Made by a program: the position numbers and the translations under genes. A stretch of 64,000 bases of DNA, taken from the NCBI GenBank assembly GCA_903850335.1, contig CAINLJ010000223.1:1-64000 (forward strand), in the 5' to 3' direction. Below are positions 28,863-40,043 of the stretch, in pieces. This DNA comes from an uncultured Bacteroidia bacterium (GTDB taxonomy: Bacteria > Bacteroidota > Bacteroidia > Bacteroidales > Prolixibacteraceae). Position 1 is the first letter of the stretch. Every line of letters begins with the position of its first letter. The notes beneath the pieces were generated by a model, which ran no database searches, was not told the DNA's origin, and saw only the letters and a list, made by a program, of their open reading frames with translations.

Positions 28863-29987
28863 ATGGAAAACTATGTAGTTTCAGCACGCAAGTATCGTCC
28901 CGACACATTCAGTTCTGTCGTAGGCCAGCCTTCGATTACCTCAACCTTGAAAAATGCAATACGAAGTAATCACCTTGCGCATGCATATCTCTTTTGCGGA
29001 CCAAGAGGCGTTGGAAAAACTACCTCTGCACGTATTTTTGCAAAAACCATCAACTGTCTAAACCTTGACTCCAATACTGAGCCTTGTAATATATGTGAAT
29101 CATGTCTGTCCTTTGCCGAAAACCGATCCTACAATATTCATGAGTTGGATGCCGCATCAAATAATTCGGTTGACGATATCCGCTCACTTGTCGATAAGGT
29201 CAGGATTCCGCCACAAATTGGGAAATACAGTGTTTACATAATCGATGAGGTTCATATGTTGTCGCAGGCGGCATTTAACGCATTCCTCAAAACACTCGAG
29301 GAGCCTCCGGCACATGCAATTTTTATCCTTGCTACTACCGAAAAGCATAAAATTTTACCTACTATATTGTCGCGTTGCCAGATTTACGATTTTAACAGAA
29401 TTTCAATTCCTGACATAGAGAAATATCTTTCTGAAGTAGCCAGGAAGGAAGATGTAAAAGCTGAAGCTGAAGCCCTGAACGTAATTGCTCAGAAGGCGGA
29501 TGGTGCAATGCGGGATGCCTTGTCAATCTTCGATCAGGTTGTGAGTTTCTGTGGAGCGAATGTTACCTACAGAGATACAATTGCAAATCTCAATGTGCTC
29601 GATTATGATTACTACTTTAGATTGACAGATTGTTTTCACGCAGGTGATATTCCAGGTACCCTGATGATATTTAACGAGATACTTGACAAAGGATTTAATG
29701 CACACCATTTTATTATGGGACTTGGTCAGCACTTCAGAGACCTGCTGATTTGTAAAGATGTGGTCACTGTCCAGCTACTTGAGGTAGGTGGTGAAATTCG
29801 CGAAAAGTATAAAAAGCAAGCTGCTGCGTGTTCAATAAATTTCCTGATTGGGGCACTTCAGCTCGCCTCAGAATGTGATATACAATATAAATCATCATCA
29901 AATCAACGGTTTCTTGTTGAATTAGCCTTAGTCCGAATAGACCAGCTTGAAGAATTGTTTAAAAAAAAACAATTGACGACGCCATAG
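28863..29987 (+). CDS. dnaX: DNA polymerase III subunit gamma (zero-frame product of dnaX)
   Basis: ARKYRPDTFSSVVGQ, HAYLFCGPRGVGKTTSARIFAKTINC, CNICESC zinc module, DEVHMLSQAAFNAFLKTLEEPP. Zero-frame ORF stops at TAG 29985-29987, just after the A9 run at 29961-29969. Confidence 0.93.
   Translation: MENYVVSARKYRPDTFSSVVGQPSITSTLKNAIRSNHLAHAYLFCGPRGVGKTTSARIFAKTINCLNLDSNTEPCNICESCLSFAENRSYNIHELDAASNNSVDDIRSLVDKVRIPPQIGKYSVYIIDEVHMLSQAAFNAFLKTLEEPPAHAIFILATTEKHKILPTILSRCQIYDFNRISIPDIEKYLSEVARKEDVKAEAEALNVIAQKADGAMRDALSIFDQVVSFCGANVTYRDTIANLNVLDYDYYFRLTDCFHAGDIPGTLMIFNEILDKGFNAHHFIMGLGQHFRDLLICKDVVTVQLLEVGGEIREKYKKQAAACSINFLIGALQLASECDIQYKSSSNQRFLVELALVRIDQLEELFKKKQLTTP
29953..29974 (+). promoter_or_regulatory. 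candidate dnaX slippage site: A9 run inside an inverted repeat
   Basis: AATTGTTT(29953-29960)-AAAAAA-AAACAATT(29967-29974): perfect 8-bp inverted repeat containing A9 (29961-29969). Zero-frame codons TTT AAA AAA AAA CAA include an in-phase A_AAA_AAA heptamer. Confidence 0.65.
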
Positions 29988-30631
29988 CATCTGTATCCCT
30001 ATTGTCCTTCTTTTCGAATATCGGCCCAAATAAAAATATAAGTAATACAAATTCAAGTGTTTCGGTTAAAGTTGAATCTGCTTCTCTGCCAGTTGTTGAG
30101 GAACCTGTAATTGTCAGGCAATCAACAAAAAGGATTCCAGTCAGAGGTGCCATTTCAACACCATCTATTCTGGATGCATTAAAAGATGAGGAGGAATCCA
30201 CAGCTTCTCCTTCTGTCAGTGAAGATGATCAAAGCAAATACATTAAAAAGGAGGCGAATAAATCTTTTTTACAAGCTCAGTTGCTGGAAGCGTGGAAGGA
30301 TTTTGTAAGTACGATCGATGCCCCTCAACTTAAATCGGCCCTTGGTACCCGGGAACCTGAGTTGATCAATCAATGGCAAATTGAATATGTTCTGGATACA
30401 GAACTTCAGTACAACAGGCTTACGCTCGACCTGAAACCAAAATTACTTGGGTTTTTGCGTCGCCGCTTTGAGAATGAATCTATTGAAATTCTCTTCAAAG
30501 TATCCGATCAGACAATTAACAAATCAGAAGTTCCATACACTGACGAGGAAAGATGGAACTTGCTTGTGACCAGATATCCTTCACTTAGTGGTTTAAAATC
30601 AAAATTTGGTCTGGATTTTGAGCATTATTAA
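29969..30631 (+). CDS. dnaX: tau-specific C-terminal extension of dnaX, read in the -1 frame after the A9 slippage site
   Basis: -1 frame from the A9 run reads KKK-TIDDAIASVSLLSFFSNIGPNKN... with no stop until 30631. The end LLEAWKDFVSTI...YTDEERWNLLVTRYPSLSGLKSKFGLDFEH resembles the DnaX C-terminal region of Bacteroidota. The ORF track lists it as a separate ORF from a TTG at 30002. Confidence 0.75.
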   Translation, partial: TIDDAIASVSLLSFFSNIGPNKNISNTNSSVSVKVESASLPVVEEPVIVRQSTKRIPVRGAISTPSILDALKDEEESTASPSVSEDDQSKYIKKEANKSFLQAQLLEAWKDFVSTIDAPQLKSALGTREPELINQWQIEYVLDTELQYNRLTLDLKPKLLGFLRRRFENESIEILFKVSDQTINKSEVPYTDEERWNLLVTRYPSLSGLKSKFGLDFEHY

Positions 30632-30642
30632 TAAACAGTGAT

Positions 30643-30650
30643 TACTTTTG
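30643..30650 (+). promoter_or_regulatory. candidate -7 box TACTTTTG upstream of icd
   Basis: TACTTTTG fits TAnnTTTG, 77 bp upstream of the icd start. Confidence 0.4.
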
Positions 30651-30727
30651 CAAATTATTTGTGATACCTCTCAATTTTGGGAGACGATGATCGTGCAGTG
30701 TATAATTTCTAATATAAAATCTTTTCA

Positions 30728-31957
30728 ATGCAAAAAATTAAAGTACTTAATCCCGTTGTGGAACTCGACGGGGATGAAATGACGCGAATTATCTGGAAAA
30801 TGATCAGAGAACAACTAATCCTTCCTTTTCTGGATATTGATATCAAATATTATGATCTTGGAATTGAGTATCGCGACGCTACTGATGATCAGGTGACTGT
30901 TGACGCTGCCAATGCAATAAAAAAGTACAAGGTAGGTATTAAATGTGCCACAATAACACCGGATGAAGCACGCGTTGCAGAATTTGGGTTGAAGAAAATG
31001 TACAAATCGCCAAATGGAACGATCAGAAATATTCTGGACGGAACCATTTTCCGCGAACCGATCGTTGTTTCAAATGTTCCAAGATTAATCCCGCAATGGA
31101 CTGCTCCAATTGTTATTGGACGTCATGCATTCGGTGACCAGTATCGTGCTACCGACATCGTAGTTGATCGTCCGGGAAGTCTGACGATGACATTCACCCC
31201 GGATGATGGTGCTGGTGCCGAGGTTCATAATGTCTATCATTTCGATGGTCCGGGCGTCGCACTTACTATGTATAACACAGAGGCTTCTATCCGGGGATTC
31301 GCGCATAGTTGCTTTAAAATGGCACTCTCAAAACAATGGCCTCTTTATCTTTCTACCAAGAATACGATCCTTAAAAAGTATGACGGATTCTTCAAGGATA
31401 TTTTTGAAGAAATTTTCATTAACGAGTATAAAGATAAATTCAAGGAAGCAGGAATTATTTATGAACACCGTCTTATCGATGATATGGTTGCCTCTGCATT
31501 AAAATGGAATGGTAATTTTATCTGGGCATGTAAGAATTATGATGGTGACGTTCAATCTGATACTGTCGCTCAGGGTTTCGGTTCTTTAGGCTTAATGACC
31601 TCTGTACTCATAACTCCTGACGGCGAAGTGATGGAAGCTGAAGCTGCTCACGGAACTGTGACCCGTCACTACAGGGAACATCAAAAGGGACGCCCAACAT
31701 CCACAAATCCAATCGCTTCGATTTATGCATGGACTCGCGGTCTCGCTTTCCGAGGGAAACTAGATAATAACCAGCCACTTATAGATTTTGCTCTTCAACT
31801 CGAGAGCGTATGTATCGACACAGTCGAATCGGGGAAAATGACCAAAGACCTTGCGCTTTCGATCTATGGGGAAAATCTCAAGCCGGAACATTATTTGACA
31901 ACCGAACAGTTTATGGATGAGTTGTCTAAATTAATGAACATCAGAATGGGTAACTAA
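30728..31957 (+). CDS. icd: NADP-dependent isocitrate dehydrogenase
   Basis: [84 protein letters not shown]. Confidence 0.96.
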   Translation: MQKIKVLNPVVELDGDEMTRIIWKMIREQLILPFLDIDIKYYDLGIEYRDATDDQVTVDAANAIKKYKVGIKCATITPDEARVAEFGLKKMYKSPNGTIRNILDGTIFREPIVVSNVPRLIPQWTAPIVIGRHAFGDQYRATDIVVDRPGSLTMTFTPDDGAGAEVHNVYHFDGPGVALTMYNTEASIRGFAHSCFKMALSKQWPLYLSTKNTILKKYDGFFKDIFEEIFINEYKDKFKEAGIIYEHRLIDDMVASALKWNGNFIWACKNYDGDVQSDTVAQGFGSLGLMTSVLITPDGEVMEAEAAHGTVTRHYREHQKGRPTSTNPIASIYAWTRGLAFRGKLDNNQPLIDFALQLESVCIDTVESGKMTKDLALSIYGENLKPEHYLTTEQFMDELSKLMNIRMGN

Positions 31958-32025
31958 TTCAATGATTGTGATTCCTTAAAACAGTTGAATCCTTGTACTA
32001 ATTTAATTTTAAAAAACATCATCCT

Positions 32026-32541
32026 ATGATCAAAAAAGCTGTTGAAGATGCACTGAATGAGCAAATTAACGCAGAATTTAAATCGGCATACCTCTACTTG
32101 TCCATGTCTGCCTATTTTCAAGGCACCGGACTTTCAGGTTGTGCAAACTGGATGAGGGTACAATATCAGGAGGAGCTGGCACATGCAACACGATTTTTTG
32201 ATTATGTTCATGAGCGTGGAGGCAAAGTTTTATTGTCCCCAATAAACGAAGTTCAGGTTGAATTTTCAGGTATCGTCGATGTCTTTGAAAAAACACTTGA
32301 ACATGAACAGGTTGTTACCGGAATGATCGATCGTCTTATGGATATTTCAATTCAGGAAAGTGATCATGCAACTAAGAGTTTTTTACAATGGTTTGTTGAT
32401 GAACAGGTTGAAGAAGAGGCTAATGTAGGTCAGATTTTGAATAATCTATCCCTGATCAAAGGAGAAGGGCAGGGACTCTTAATGATGGATCGTGAAATGA
32501 AATCCAGAGTTTTTGTAAATCCATTTCCAGCCAAAATCTAA
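32026..32541 (+). CDS. ferritin (non-heme)
   Basis: ALNEQINAEFKSAYLYLSMSAYFQ, GCANWMRVQYQEELAHATRFFDYV, FLQWFVDEQVEEEANVGQIL. Confidence 0.95.
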   Translation: MIKKAVEDALNEQINAEFKSAYLYLSMSAYFQGTGLSGCANWMRVQYQEELAHATRFFDYVHERGGKVLLSPINEVQVEFSGIVDVFEKTLEHEQVVTGMIDRLMDISIQESDHATKSFLQWFVDEQVEEEANVGQILNNLSLIKGEGQGLLMMDREMKSRVFVNPFPAKI

Positions 32542-32570
32542 GATATACAATTGATTCAATACAATTTTTA

Positions 32571-32601
32571 AAGAGCAGGTTCCTTCCGGGAGCCTGCTCT
32601 T
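32571..32601 (+). terminator. rho-independent terminator downstream of ferritin
   Basis: AAGAGCAGG(32571-32579)...CCTGCTCTT(32593-32601), 9-bp perfect stem followed by AATTTTTAT. Confidence 0.75.
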
Positions 32602-32663
32602 AATTTTTATGAAAGGCCTGATGACATTTAAACAATTCATTTCGGTACTTTCAACTTTTGAGT

Positions 32664-32671
32664 TACCTTTG
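32664..32671 (+). promoter_or_regulatory. candidate -7 box TACCTTTG upstream of secA
   Basis: TACCTTTG fits TAnnTTTG, 44 bp upstream of the secA ATG. Confidence 0.4.
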
Positions 32672-32715
32672 TAGCTGAATGATTTTTTAGATATTAATTT
32701 ATATAAGATAAGATA

Positions 32716-35700
32716 ATGTCATTTCTTAACAAAGTTCTATCAAGTTTTTTTGGAAATAAATCTCAAAAAGATATTAAAGAGTTAACACCTGTCTTACTGC
32801 GTGTTAAACAGGAATACCTTAGGTTTCCAGGCCTTACAAATGATCAGTTACGCCAGGAATCCACTCTGCTCAGAAATAAAATATTTGAATATGTAAAGGC
32901 AGAGGAAGAAGAAATCGCTTCACTCAAAGAACAGGCCGAAAGTGGTGAAGTACCACTCGAAGAAGGTGAAAAACTTTATGACAGAGTTGATAAACTGGAA
33001 GAGATAATCCTCAAAAAGATCGAGGAAGTATTAAATGAGGTTCTTCCGACCGCCTTTGCAATTGTGAAAGATACGGCTCGAAGATTCATGGAAAACGAGA
33101 CTATTGTGGTTACTGCTACTGATTTCGACCGTGAACTCGCGATTACAAAGGATTTTGTTTCTATCGATGGGGATAAGGCAATTTATAAAAATGAATGGAT
33201 TGCCGGTGGATCAGTCCAGAAATGGAATATGTTGCATTATGATGTTCAGCTGATTGGAGGTATAGTTTTACATAGCGGTAAAATTTCGGAAATGGGTACC
33301 GGTGAGGGGAAAACTCTTGTAGCAACACTCCCTGTGTTTCTGAATGCCCTTGCCGGAAGAGGAGTTCATGTGGTTACCGTAAACGATTATCTTGCAAAGC
33401 GTGACTCCGAATGGATGGGCCCGATTTATCAATTTCATGGTATCTCTGTTGACTGTATCGATAAACACCAACCCAATTCAACAGAACGCCGTAAGGCTTA
33501 TGAAGCCGACATAACCTTCGGTACAAACAATGAATTTGGTTTCGATTATCTGCGTGATAACATGGCAGTTAGTCCTTCAGATCTGGTTCAACGTAAGCAT
33601 CATTACGGCATTGTGGATGAGGTTGACTCTGTATTAATCGATGATGCACGTACGCCACTTATCATTTCAGGTCCCGTTCCAAAAGGGGAAAATCAGTTGT
33701 TCGATGAGCTTAAAGCTCCGGTTGAAAGACTTGTAAAGGCGCAACGCGACCTCGTAGGACAGTATTTAGTGGAAGCAAAAAAGAAAATAGGTTCATCCAA
33801 CAATAAAGAGTCAGAAGAAGGGGCCCTTGCACTCTTCCGCGCCTACAAAGGGCTTCCAAAACATAAACCGCTGATCCGGTTTTTGAGTGAGGAGGGAAAC
33901 AAGGCAAAGATGTTAAAGATCGAAAACTACTACATGCAGGATAATAACAAAAATATGTATGTAGCAACCGATCCGCTTTATTTTGTGATCGAAGAGAAAC
34001 TGAACTCAATTGAATTAACCGACAACGGGATCGAAATCCTTTCAAAAGATAACGAGGATAATGGATTCTTCGTGTTGCCCGATGTCGGAGCAGAAATCGC
34101 GGATATTCAAAATAATAAAAATCTTTCCGAAATAGAAAGCCTTGAACTGAAAGATACGCTGTTACAGAATTTTGCTGTTAAATCGGAACGTGTACACACA
34201 GTAAATCAACTGTTAAAAGCTTATACAATGTTCGAAAAGGATGTCGAATATGTCCTGATTGAAGGTAAGGTTAAGATTGTTGATGAACAGACAGGACGTA
34301 TCATGGAAGGACGCCGGTACTCCGATGGCCTCCATCAGGCAATTGAAGCGAAAGAACGTGTTAAGATCGAAGATGCAACACAGACTTTTGCCACAATAAC
34401 CCTCCAGAACTACTTCCGTATGTACCATAAACTAGCCGGTATGACAGGAACAGCTGAAACAGAAGCCGGTGAACTCTGGGACATCTATAAGCTGGAGGTT
34501 GTTGTAATTCCAACGAACCAACCTGTGATCCGAAAGGATTTTGAGGATCTGGTTTATAAAACGAAAAAGGAAAAATACAACGCGATTATCGATGAAATAG
34601 TCAAGCTTAATAAAAAAGGTCAGCCAATGCTTGTTGGAACGACCTCGGTGGAGATCTCCGAATTATTGAGCCGAATGCTTCAAATGCGTGGGATCAAACA
34701 TCAGGTACTTAATGCTAAACTTCATCAGCGTGAGGCGGATATTGTTGCAGAGGCTGGTAAACTCGGGATGGTCACCATTGCTACCAACATGGCTGGTCGT
34801 GGAACCGATATAAAACTGACTCCTGAGACCCGCGAATTAGGTGGTCTTGCAATAATTGGTACCGAAAGACACGAATCACGACGGGTTGACCGCCAGTTAC
34901 GAGGTCGTTCAGGAAGACAGGGAGATCCGGGTTCTTCTCAATTCTTCGTATCTCTCGAGGATGATCTTATGCGCCTGTTTTCATCGGATCGTATCGTCAG
35001 GATCATGGATAAGCTTGGACTCAAGGACGGTGAGGTCATACAGCACTCCATGATTACAAATGCAATCGAGAGAGCTCAGAAAAAGGTGGAGGAGAATAAC
35101 TTTGGAATCCGGAAACGTCTTCTTGAATATGACGATGTGATGAACTCTCAACGTGAAGTCATCTACAAAAAAAGGCGGCATGCACTCTTTGGTGAACGTA
35201 TCGATGTCGATATCCTGAATATGATTTACGACATGAGTGACACGTTAACAGCTGAACATCACCCAAATGGCAGAGAAGGATTCGACGATTTTACACTCGA
35301 CCTAATTCGTTCCTTGTCACTTGAATCACCTGTTAGTGAAAAAGAATTTGTTAGTATAAAGCCAGATGAGATAAGCGATAAAGTTTATCATGCAGCAATT
35401 GCTAATTTCACACGCAGATCACAGGCAATCTCAAAGCAGGCAATGCCGGTGATCAAGAATGTATATGAGACGAAATCACATATTTATAACAACATAGTAG
35501 TTCCGATTACAGACGGTTTAAGGTTATTCAACATAGTAACAAATCTTGAAAAAGCCTATAAGACCCATGGTCTCGATCTGGTTAAATCTTACGAAAAACA
35601 GGTGATTCTCGCTACAATAGATGAACATTGGAAGGAGAATCTCCGTGAACTTGACGAATTGCGTACCTCAGTTCAAAATGCCTCCTACGAGCAGAAGGAT

Positions 35701-36030
35701 CCATTGTTGATTTACAAGCTTGAGTCATTCAATCTGTTTAAGTCGATGATGGAACGCGTGAACAAAGGTGTTGTTTCTACATTAATGAAAGGGCAGATTC
35801 CTATTAGTGAGGCTGACGAGGTCAAAGAGGCACCTGTCGTTCGTCATCATGCCGATCGTTCAAAGTATCGCGAAGAGAAGAGTGATGCTTCTGAATCCTC
35901 CTCCGGCAAGCAACCTGAGGAAAAACACGTTCAGCAGGTCAGGGTCACACCAAAGGTTGGAAGAAATGAACCTTGTCCCTGTGGAAGCGGAAAGAAATTC
36001 AAAAACTGTCACGGTCACGGAATGGAGTAA
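32716..36030 (+). CDS. secA: preprotein translocase subunit SecA
   Basis: [61 protein letters not shown]-terminal zinc motif [17 protein letters not shown]. Confidence 0.98.
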   Translation: MSFLNKVLSSFFGNKSQKDIKELTPVLLRVKQEYLRFPGLTNDQLRQESTLLRNKIFEYVKAEEEEIASLKEQAESGEVPLEEGEKLYDRVDKLEEIILKKIEEVLNEVLPTAFAIVKDTARRFMENETIVVTATDFDRELAITKDFVSIDGDKAIYKNEWIAGGSVQKWNMLHYDVQLIGGIVLHSGKISEMGTGEGKTLVATLPVFLNALAGRGVHVVTVNDYLAKRDSEWMGPIYQFHGISVDCIDKHQPNSTERRKAYEADITFGTNNEFGFDYLRDNMAVSPSDLVQRKHHYGIVDEVDSVLIDDARTPLIISGPVPKGENQLFDELKAPVERLVKAQRDLVGQYLVEAKKKIGSSNNKESEEGALALFRAYKGLPKHKPLIRFLSEEGNKAKMLKIENYYMQDNNKNMYVATDPLYFVIEEKLNSIELTDNGIEILSKDNEDNGFFVLPDVGAEIADIQNNKNLSEIESLELKDTLLQNFAVKSERVHTVNQLLKAYTMFEKDVEYVLIEGKVKIVDEQTGRIMEGRRYSDGLHQAIEAKERVKIEDATQTFATITLQNYFRMYHKLAGMTGTAETEAGELWDIYKLEVVVIPTNQPVIRKDFEDLVYKTKKEKYNAIIDEIVKLNKKGQPMLVGTTSVEISELLSRMLQMRGIKHQVLNAKLHQREADIVAEAGKLGMVTIATNMAGRGTDIKLTPETRELGGLAIIGTERHESRRVDRQLRGRSGRQGDPGSSQFFVSLEDDLMRLFSSDRIVRIMDKLGLKDGEVIQHSMITNAIERAQKKVEENNFGIRKRLLEYDDVMNSQREVIYKKRRHALFGERIDVDILNMIYDMSDTLTAEHHPNGREGFDDFTLDLIRSLSLESPVSEKEFVSIKPDEISDKVYHAAIANFTRRSQAISKQAMPVIKNVYETKSHIYNNIVVPITDGLRLFNIVTNLEKAYKTHGLDLVKSYEKQVILATIDEHWKENLRELDELRTSVQNASYEQKDPLLIYKLESFNLFKSMMERVNKGVVSTLMKGQIPISEADEVKEAPVVRHHADRSKYREEKSDASESSSGKQPEEKHVQQVRVTPKVGRNEPCPCGSGKKFKNCHGHGME

Positions 36031-36064
36031 AAGTTAACAATTAAGCATTCAAATCTAAAAAATT

Positions 36065-36910
36065 ATGAGTACACTTTTGGCAATACACTGGAATGTAAGC
36101 CCTGAATTGTTCAGTCTTGGTCCGATTTCAGTACGCTGGTACGGATTGATGTTTGCTTTAGGCTTTCTTTTTGGATTTTCAATCATGACACGGATGTTCA
36201 AGTTTGAAGGATCTGATCCTGTCTTGGTTGAGAAACTTTTTGTATATGTGATAATAGCTACTATTGTGGGAGCCAGACTAGGACATGTACTTTTTTATGG
36301 CTGGGATTACTATTCGAAACACCTGATCGAGATATTTCTTCCTATTGCCCAGGTTGACGGTAGTTGGAAATTTGTCGGATTTCAAGGGCTCGCAAGTCAT
36401 GGGGGAGCGTTGGGAATCTTATTGGCTGTCTGGCTCTATTCTAAAAGAGTATCCAAAAGACCCATATTGTGGACTCTTGACCGGCTGGTTGTTCCTGTAG
36501 CCCTGGTGGGTGCGATGATCAGAACCGGGAATATGATGAACTCTGAAATTTATGGAGTTGCTACAAATTTACCATGGGGATTTATTTTTGAACGTAACCA
36601 CGAAACAATTCCCAAACATCCCACAGGGTTTTATGAAGCTATTTGCTACCTTATTTCCTTTGGTTTGCTATTGTTCTTTTATTTTAAAAAGAAAGATCTC
36701 AAGGACCGGGCCGGATTTCTTACTGGAGTATTCTTTATTGGTATCTTCCTGACCCGCTTCCTAATTGAGTTTATAAAGGAAAATCAGGAGAGTTTTGAAG
36801 CTGGAATGACACTTAATATGGGTCAGATTCTGAGCATTCCATTTATTATTGCCGGAATATGGCTGATATATCATTCACTCCAACACGACCCGGTAGTGTA
36901 TAAAAGTTAG
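36065..36910 (+). CDS. lgt: prolipoprotein diacylglyceryl transferase
   Basis: ISVRWYGLMFALGFLFGF, GARLGHVLFYGWDYY, GLASHGGALGI, RTGNMMNSEIYG, HPTGFYEAICYL. Confidence 0.96.
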   Translation: MSTLLAIHWNVSPELFSLGPISVRWYGLMFALGFLFGFSIMTRMFKFEGSDPVLVEKLFVYVIIATIVGARLGHVLFYGWDYYSKHLIEIFLPIAQVDGSWKFVGFQGLASHGGALGILLAVWLYSKRVSKRPILWTLDRLVVPVALVGAMIRTGNMMNSEIYGVATNLPWGFIFERNHETIPKHPTGFYEAICYLISFGLLLFFYFKKKDLKDRAGFLTGVFFIGIFLTRFLIEFIKENQESFEAGMTLNMGQILSIPFIIAGIWLIYHSLQHDPVVYKS

Positions 36911-37068
36911 GTTTGAAAAGAAGAGTCTCCTGATTGGCGTTTAATTAAGGATTTTCCCAAAATTTCCAAACCAACTATGGTTACATAAAAATCAGTCAGT
37001 TGCTCAATTCTGTTGGTATGTCTTGCCAGCCTGAAAATCATATTTTCCTTATTTAATGGGATGAATAT

Positions 37069-39999
37069 TTATACCCTCATTTCTTTCGCAATCGCTCCAT
37101 ACATGATTTCAATGGGATGTGATGCATTTCTCCCGGTTCCATCTTTAATCTGGTGCCTGCAGCTCGTTCCTGAAGTCGCAATGATTACCGAAGCGGCACT
37201 CTTTCTGACTTCCGGGAAAAGTATCATTTCGCCAATTTGCATCGAGAGTTCATAATGTTCCTTCTCGTACCCAAATGATCCAGCCATTCCACAACAACCG
37301 CTTTTAATCTCCTGTACTGAATAATTTTCTGGTAAGGTAAGCATTTGCCTGGTTGTCAGTGATGATGCAATAGCTTTTTGCTGACAATGTGTATGTAGCT
37401 TGATTTCTAGCTTTTCAGATGTAAACTGCTCAGATTTAATCTTTCCGGCTTCCATCTCACGAACAAAAAATTCGTCGAATAAGAGTGCGTTCTTACTTAA
37501 TTTTATTGCAGCTTCCTTTAAGGATAAGTCTACTAATTCCGGATATTCATCACGGAAAGTTAGTATGGTCGATGGTTCAATGCCTATCAATGGAGTTTCA
37601 GTGCTTACAAGATCTTTAAGTAAAATCACATTTGTGGCAGCTATTTTTTTTGCTTCACGTACCAATCCTTTTGAGAGATATGTACGGCTGCTCTCCTTGT
37701 GCTTAGGAATGATTACCTGATACCCCAGCTGATTTAAAAGCAGAATTGCCTTTATTCCAATATGTGACTCCAGATAATTAGTAAACTCGTCGGCAAATAA
37801 ATAAACACAACCGTTTATTCCTGGTTTAACTGGTGTATTGAGTGACCAGCTTCTAAGACTTTGAACAGAATAACCCGGGATTTTGCGTTTGGTATGAAAC
37901 CCAATTATCCGGTTAAACCAATGCCTGTTTAAGAGCAGGTTGGTTACGGGTCTCATTGATATAGCGAGTTTACCTAATTTGGGCAAATAGGCTACCAATA
38001 ATGACCTTATTGGCGTTCCATTTTCATCATAATATTGTTGCAGAAATTCAGCCTTTATCTTGGCCATGTCGACATTTGATGGACATTCTCCCTTGCAGCC
38101 CTTACATGATATGCACAGATCCAATACTTTATAAATTTCTTTCTGAATAAATGGTTTATCCTTTGTTGAATGGTGCATATATTCCCGCAGAATATTGGCA
38201 CGTGCACGAGTCGTCATATCTTCGTCCCTTGTTGCCATGTAAGTAGGGCACATTGTTCCGCCAATTAGTTCAGATTTGCGACAGTCGCCCGATCCATTAC
38301 ACTGCTCAACAGCACGGAGATATCCATGAGTAGATGAGAAATCAATGGTAGTTGCAATGTCAGGATACCTGTTTGATAATTCGAAACGAAGGTTTTGAGT
38401 GATTGGTGGAACATCCGTTATCTTTCCCGGATTTAATACATTGCCTGGATCCCATGTTTTTTTAATCGCCTTAAAGAGTTGGTAGATCTCTTCTCCAAAC
38501 ATAAAAGGTATAAAAGCCCCTCTTAACCTTCCATCACCGTGTTCACCTGAAAGCGATCCCCTGTGTTTTTTTACGAGTGAGGCAACATCTTGTGCCAATG
38601 ATGCATAGATTCTTTGATCCTCAGGATCTTTAAGATTGAGTAACGGTCTGAGATGAAGTTCTCCAGTGGCAATGTGCCCGTAAAAAACACAATTCATTCC
38701 GTATCCGGCAATTAATGTTTTAAACCCGGCGATATAATCGGGAAGTCTTTCGGGTGAAATTGCCGTGTCTTCGATAACCGTCGTACTACGTTTGTCGCCA
38801 GGAATATTGGATAGCAGGCCCAATCCTGCCGTGCGTAATTCCCATACCTTCTTTATCCTGTCGTCACCCAGGACTAATGGGAAGTGGTAACCGTAACCAG
38901 CTGCAGTAAGGTCACGAACGATTCCTGCGTGCAATGTTTCAATTTCTTCAGGTGTATCAGCTGCAAATTCAATCATTAATATTGCTTTGGGATCACCATT
39001 GATGAAAAAACGATTTTCCCTTTGTGAGAGACTCTCTTTTGTGCAGTCCATTATGATATCATCCATAAGTTCAATTGCCGTAGGATGATGTTTTAACACA
39101 ATAATATTTGCGTAAAGCGCTTCTTCGAGGGATGAAAAATGTGCAGGAATCACACATTTTATTTTCGGCGGAAGCGGAATAAGGTTAAGCTTAATTGTTG
39201 TAGTAAAAGCAAGCGTCCCTTCTGAACCAGCCAGTAGTTTGGCGAAATTAAAGGGCTGACCATTAGCTGTAAAAGGATCAGTATCCATTAAAAAATCCAC
39301 TGCATAACCCATATTGCGACGAACAACAGCAGGCTCGGGGTAGACCTCAGCAATCTTCTTTCGTACCTGTTCGACAGAGAGCACATTCTTAATCTGCCTG
39401 TAAATCCGTGTTTCTAGCTTGTCAGGGTCTGAATTGCATTTAACCTCAAATTCATCTTTTGAAAGGGGCCCAAAAATAACTTCAGAGCCGTCAGAAAGTA
39501 AGGCCTCAACTTCCAGTACATGTTCGCGAACACTTCCGTAAATCAGTGACCTTAGACCGCAGGAGTTGTTTCCAAGCATTCCTCCCAGGCGACATCTGTT
39601 GCTGGTTGATGTCTCAGGTCCGAATTGTAACCCGTACGGTTTAAGATAAATATTTAATTCAGAAAGGTTTACACCAGGTTCAACTCGTATCCATTTTTCG
39701 GATTTATTGAATTCAAGAATCCGGTCCATGTATTTCGAAATGTCAACAACAATGCCTCCTCCTACAACCTGTCCGGCAAGGGATGTCCCAGCTCCACGAG
39801 GAATTACAGAGGTACCGTTTTCTCTGGCAAAGGCCAGTATCTTCCTAATGTCCTCCTTGTTTCGTGGAATAAAAACTGCCTGAGGAAGTTCACGATACGA
39901 AGAAGCATCTGTTGAGTAAACGATTCTGTGGGTTTTATCTGTATAAAGATCACCATCGATAGTTGCTGATAATCTTTCATAAGGGAAGCTGTTTTTCAT
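37069..39999 (-). CDS. FAD-binding oxidoreductase fused to Fe-S (GlpC/CCG-like) module; D-lactate/2-hydroxyacid dehydrogenase-like
   Basis: SVIPRGAGTSLAGQVVGGGIVVDISKYMDRIL (FAD_binding_4), GEHGDGRLRGAF, DLCISCKGCKGECPSNVDMAKIKAEFL (4Fe-4S), SGCCGMAGSFGYEKEHYELS (CCG domain). Confidence 0.9.
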   Translation of the reverse strand: MKNSFPYERLSATIDGDLYTDKTHRIVYSTDASSYRELPQAVFIPRNKEDIRKILAFARENGTSVIPRGAGTSLAGQVVGGGIVVDISKYMDRILEFNKSEKWIRVEPGVNLSELNIYLKPYGLQFGPETSTSNRCRLGGMLGNNSCGLRSLIYGSVREHVLEVEALLSDGSEVIFGPLSKDEFEVKCNSDPDKLETRIYRQIKNVLSVEQVRKKIAEVYPEPAVVRRNMGYAVDFLMDTDPFTANGQPFNFAKLLAGSEGTLAFTTTIKLNLIPLPPKIKCVIPAHFSSLEEALYANIIVLKHHPTAIELMDDIIMDCTKESLSQRENRFFINGDPKAILMIEFAADTPEEIETLHAGIVRDLTAAGYGYHFPLVLGDDRIKKVWELRTAGLGLLSNIPGDKRSTTVIEDTAISPERLPDYIAGFKTLIAGYGMNCVFYGHIATGELHLRPLLNLKDPEDQRIYASLAQDVASLVKKHRGSLSGEHGDGRLRGAFIPFMFGEEIYQLFKAIKKTWDPGNVLNPGKITDVPPITQNLRFELSNRYPDIATTIDFSSTHGYLRAVEQCNGSGDCRKSELIGGTMCPTYMATRDEDMTTRARANILREYMHHSTKDKPFIQKEIYKVLDLCISCKGCKGECPSNVDMAKIKAEFLQQYYDENGTPIRSLLVAYLPKLGKLAISMRPVTNLLLNRHWFNRIIGFHTKRKIPGYSVQSLRSWSLNTPVKPGINGCVYLFADEFTNYLESHIGIKAILLLNQLGYQVIIPKHKESSRTYLSKGLVREAKKIAATNVILLKDLVSTETPLIGIEPSTILTFRDEYPELVDLSLKEAAIKLSKNALLFDEFFVREMEAGKIKSEQFTSEKLEIKLHTHCQQKAIASSLTTRQMLTLPENYSVQEIKSGCCGMAGSFGYEKEHYELSMQIGEMILFPEVRKSAASVIIATSGTSCRHQIKDGTGRNASHPIEIMYGAIAKEMRV

Positions 40000-40043
40000 G
40001 AAATACACTTATATCGGACTAAAATACAATAAATTTTACAAAA

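Noticed and set aside
30002-30631. ORF-track entry as an independent 209-aa gene starting at TTG 30002
   Set aside because: The frame is open upstream directly into the A9 run of dnaX and the C-terminus resembles the DnaX tail, so it is better explained as the tau extension.
28863-30631. dnaX as a pseudogene through frameshift mutation
   Set aside because: The gene is essential, both reading frames are intact, and the break lies exactly at a classical slippage-type homopolymer. A sequencing error remains possible and is stated in the finding.
37069-39999. Fe-S/FAD protein as part of a glycolate oxidase glcDEF cluster
   Set aside because: It is a single fused polypeptide with no separate glcE/glcF genes; the fused D-lactate/2-hydroxyacid dehydrogenase type fits better.
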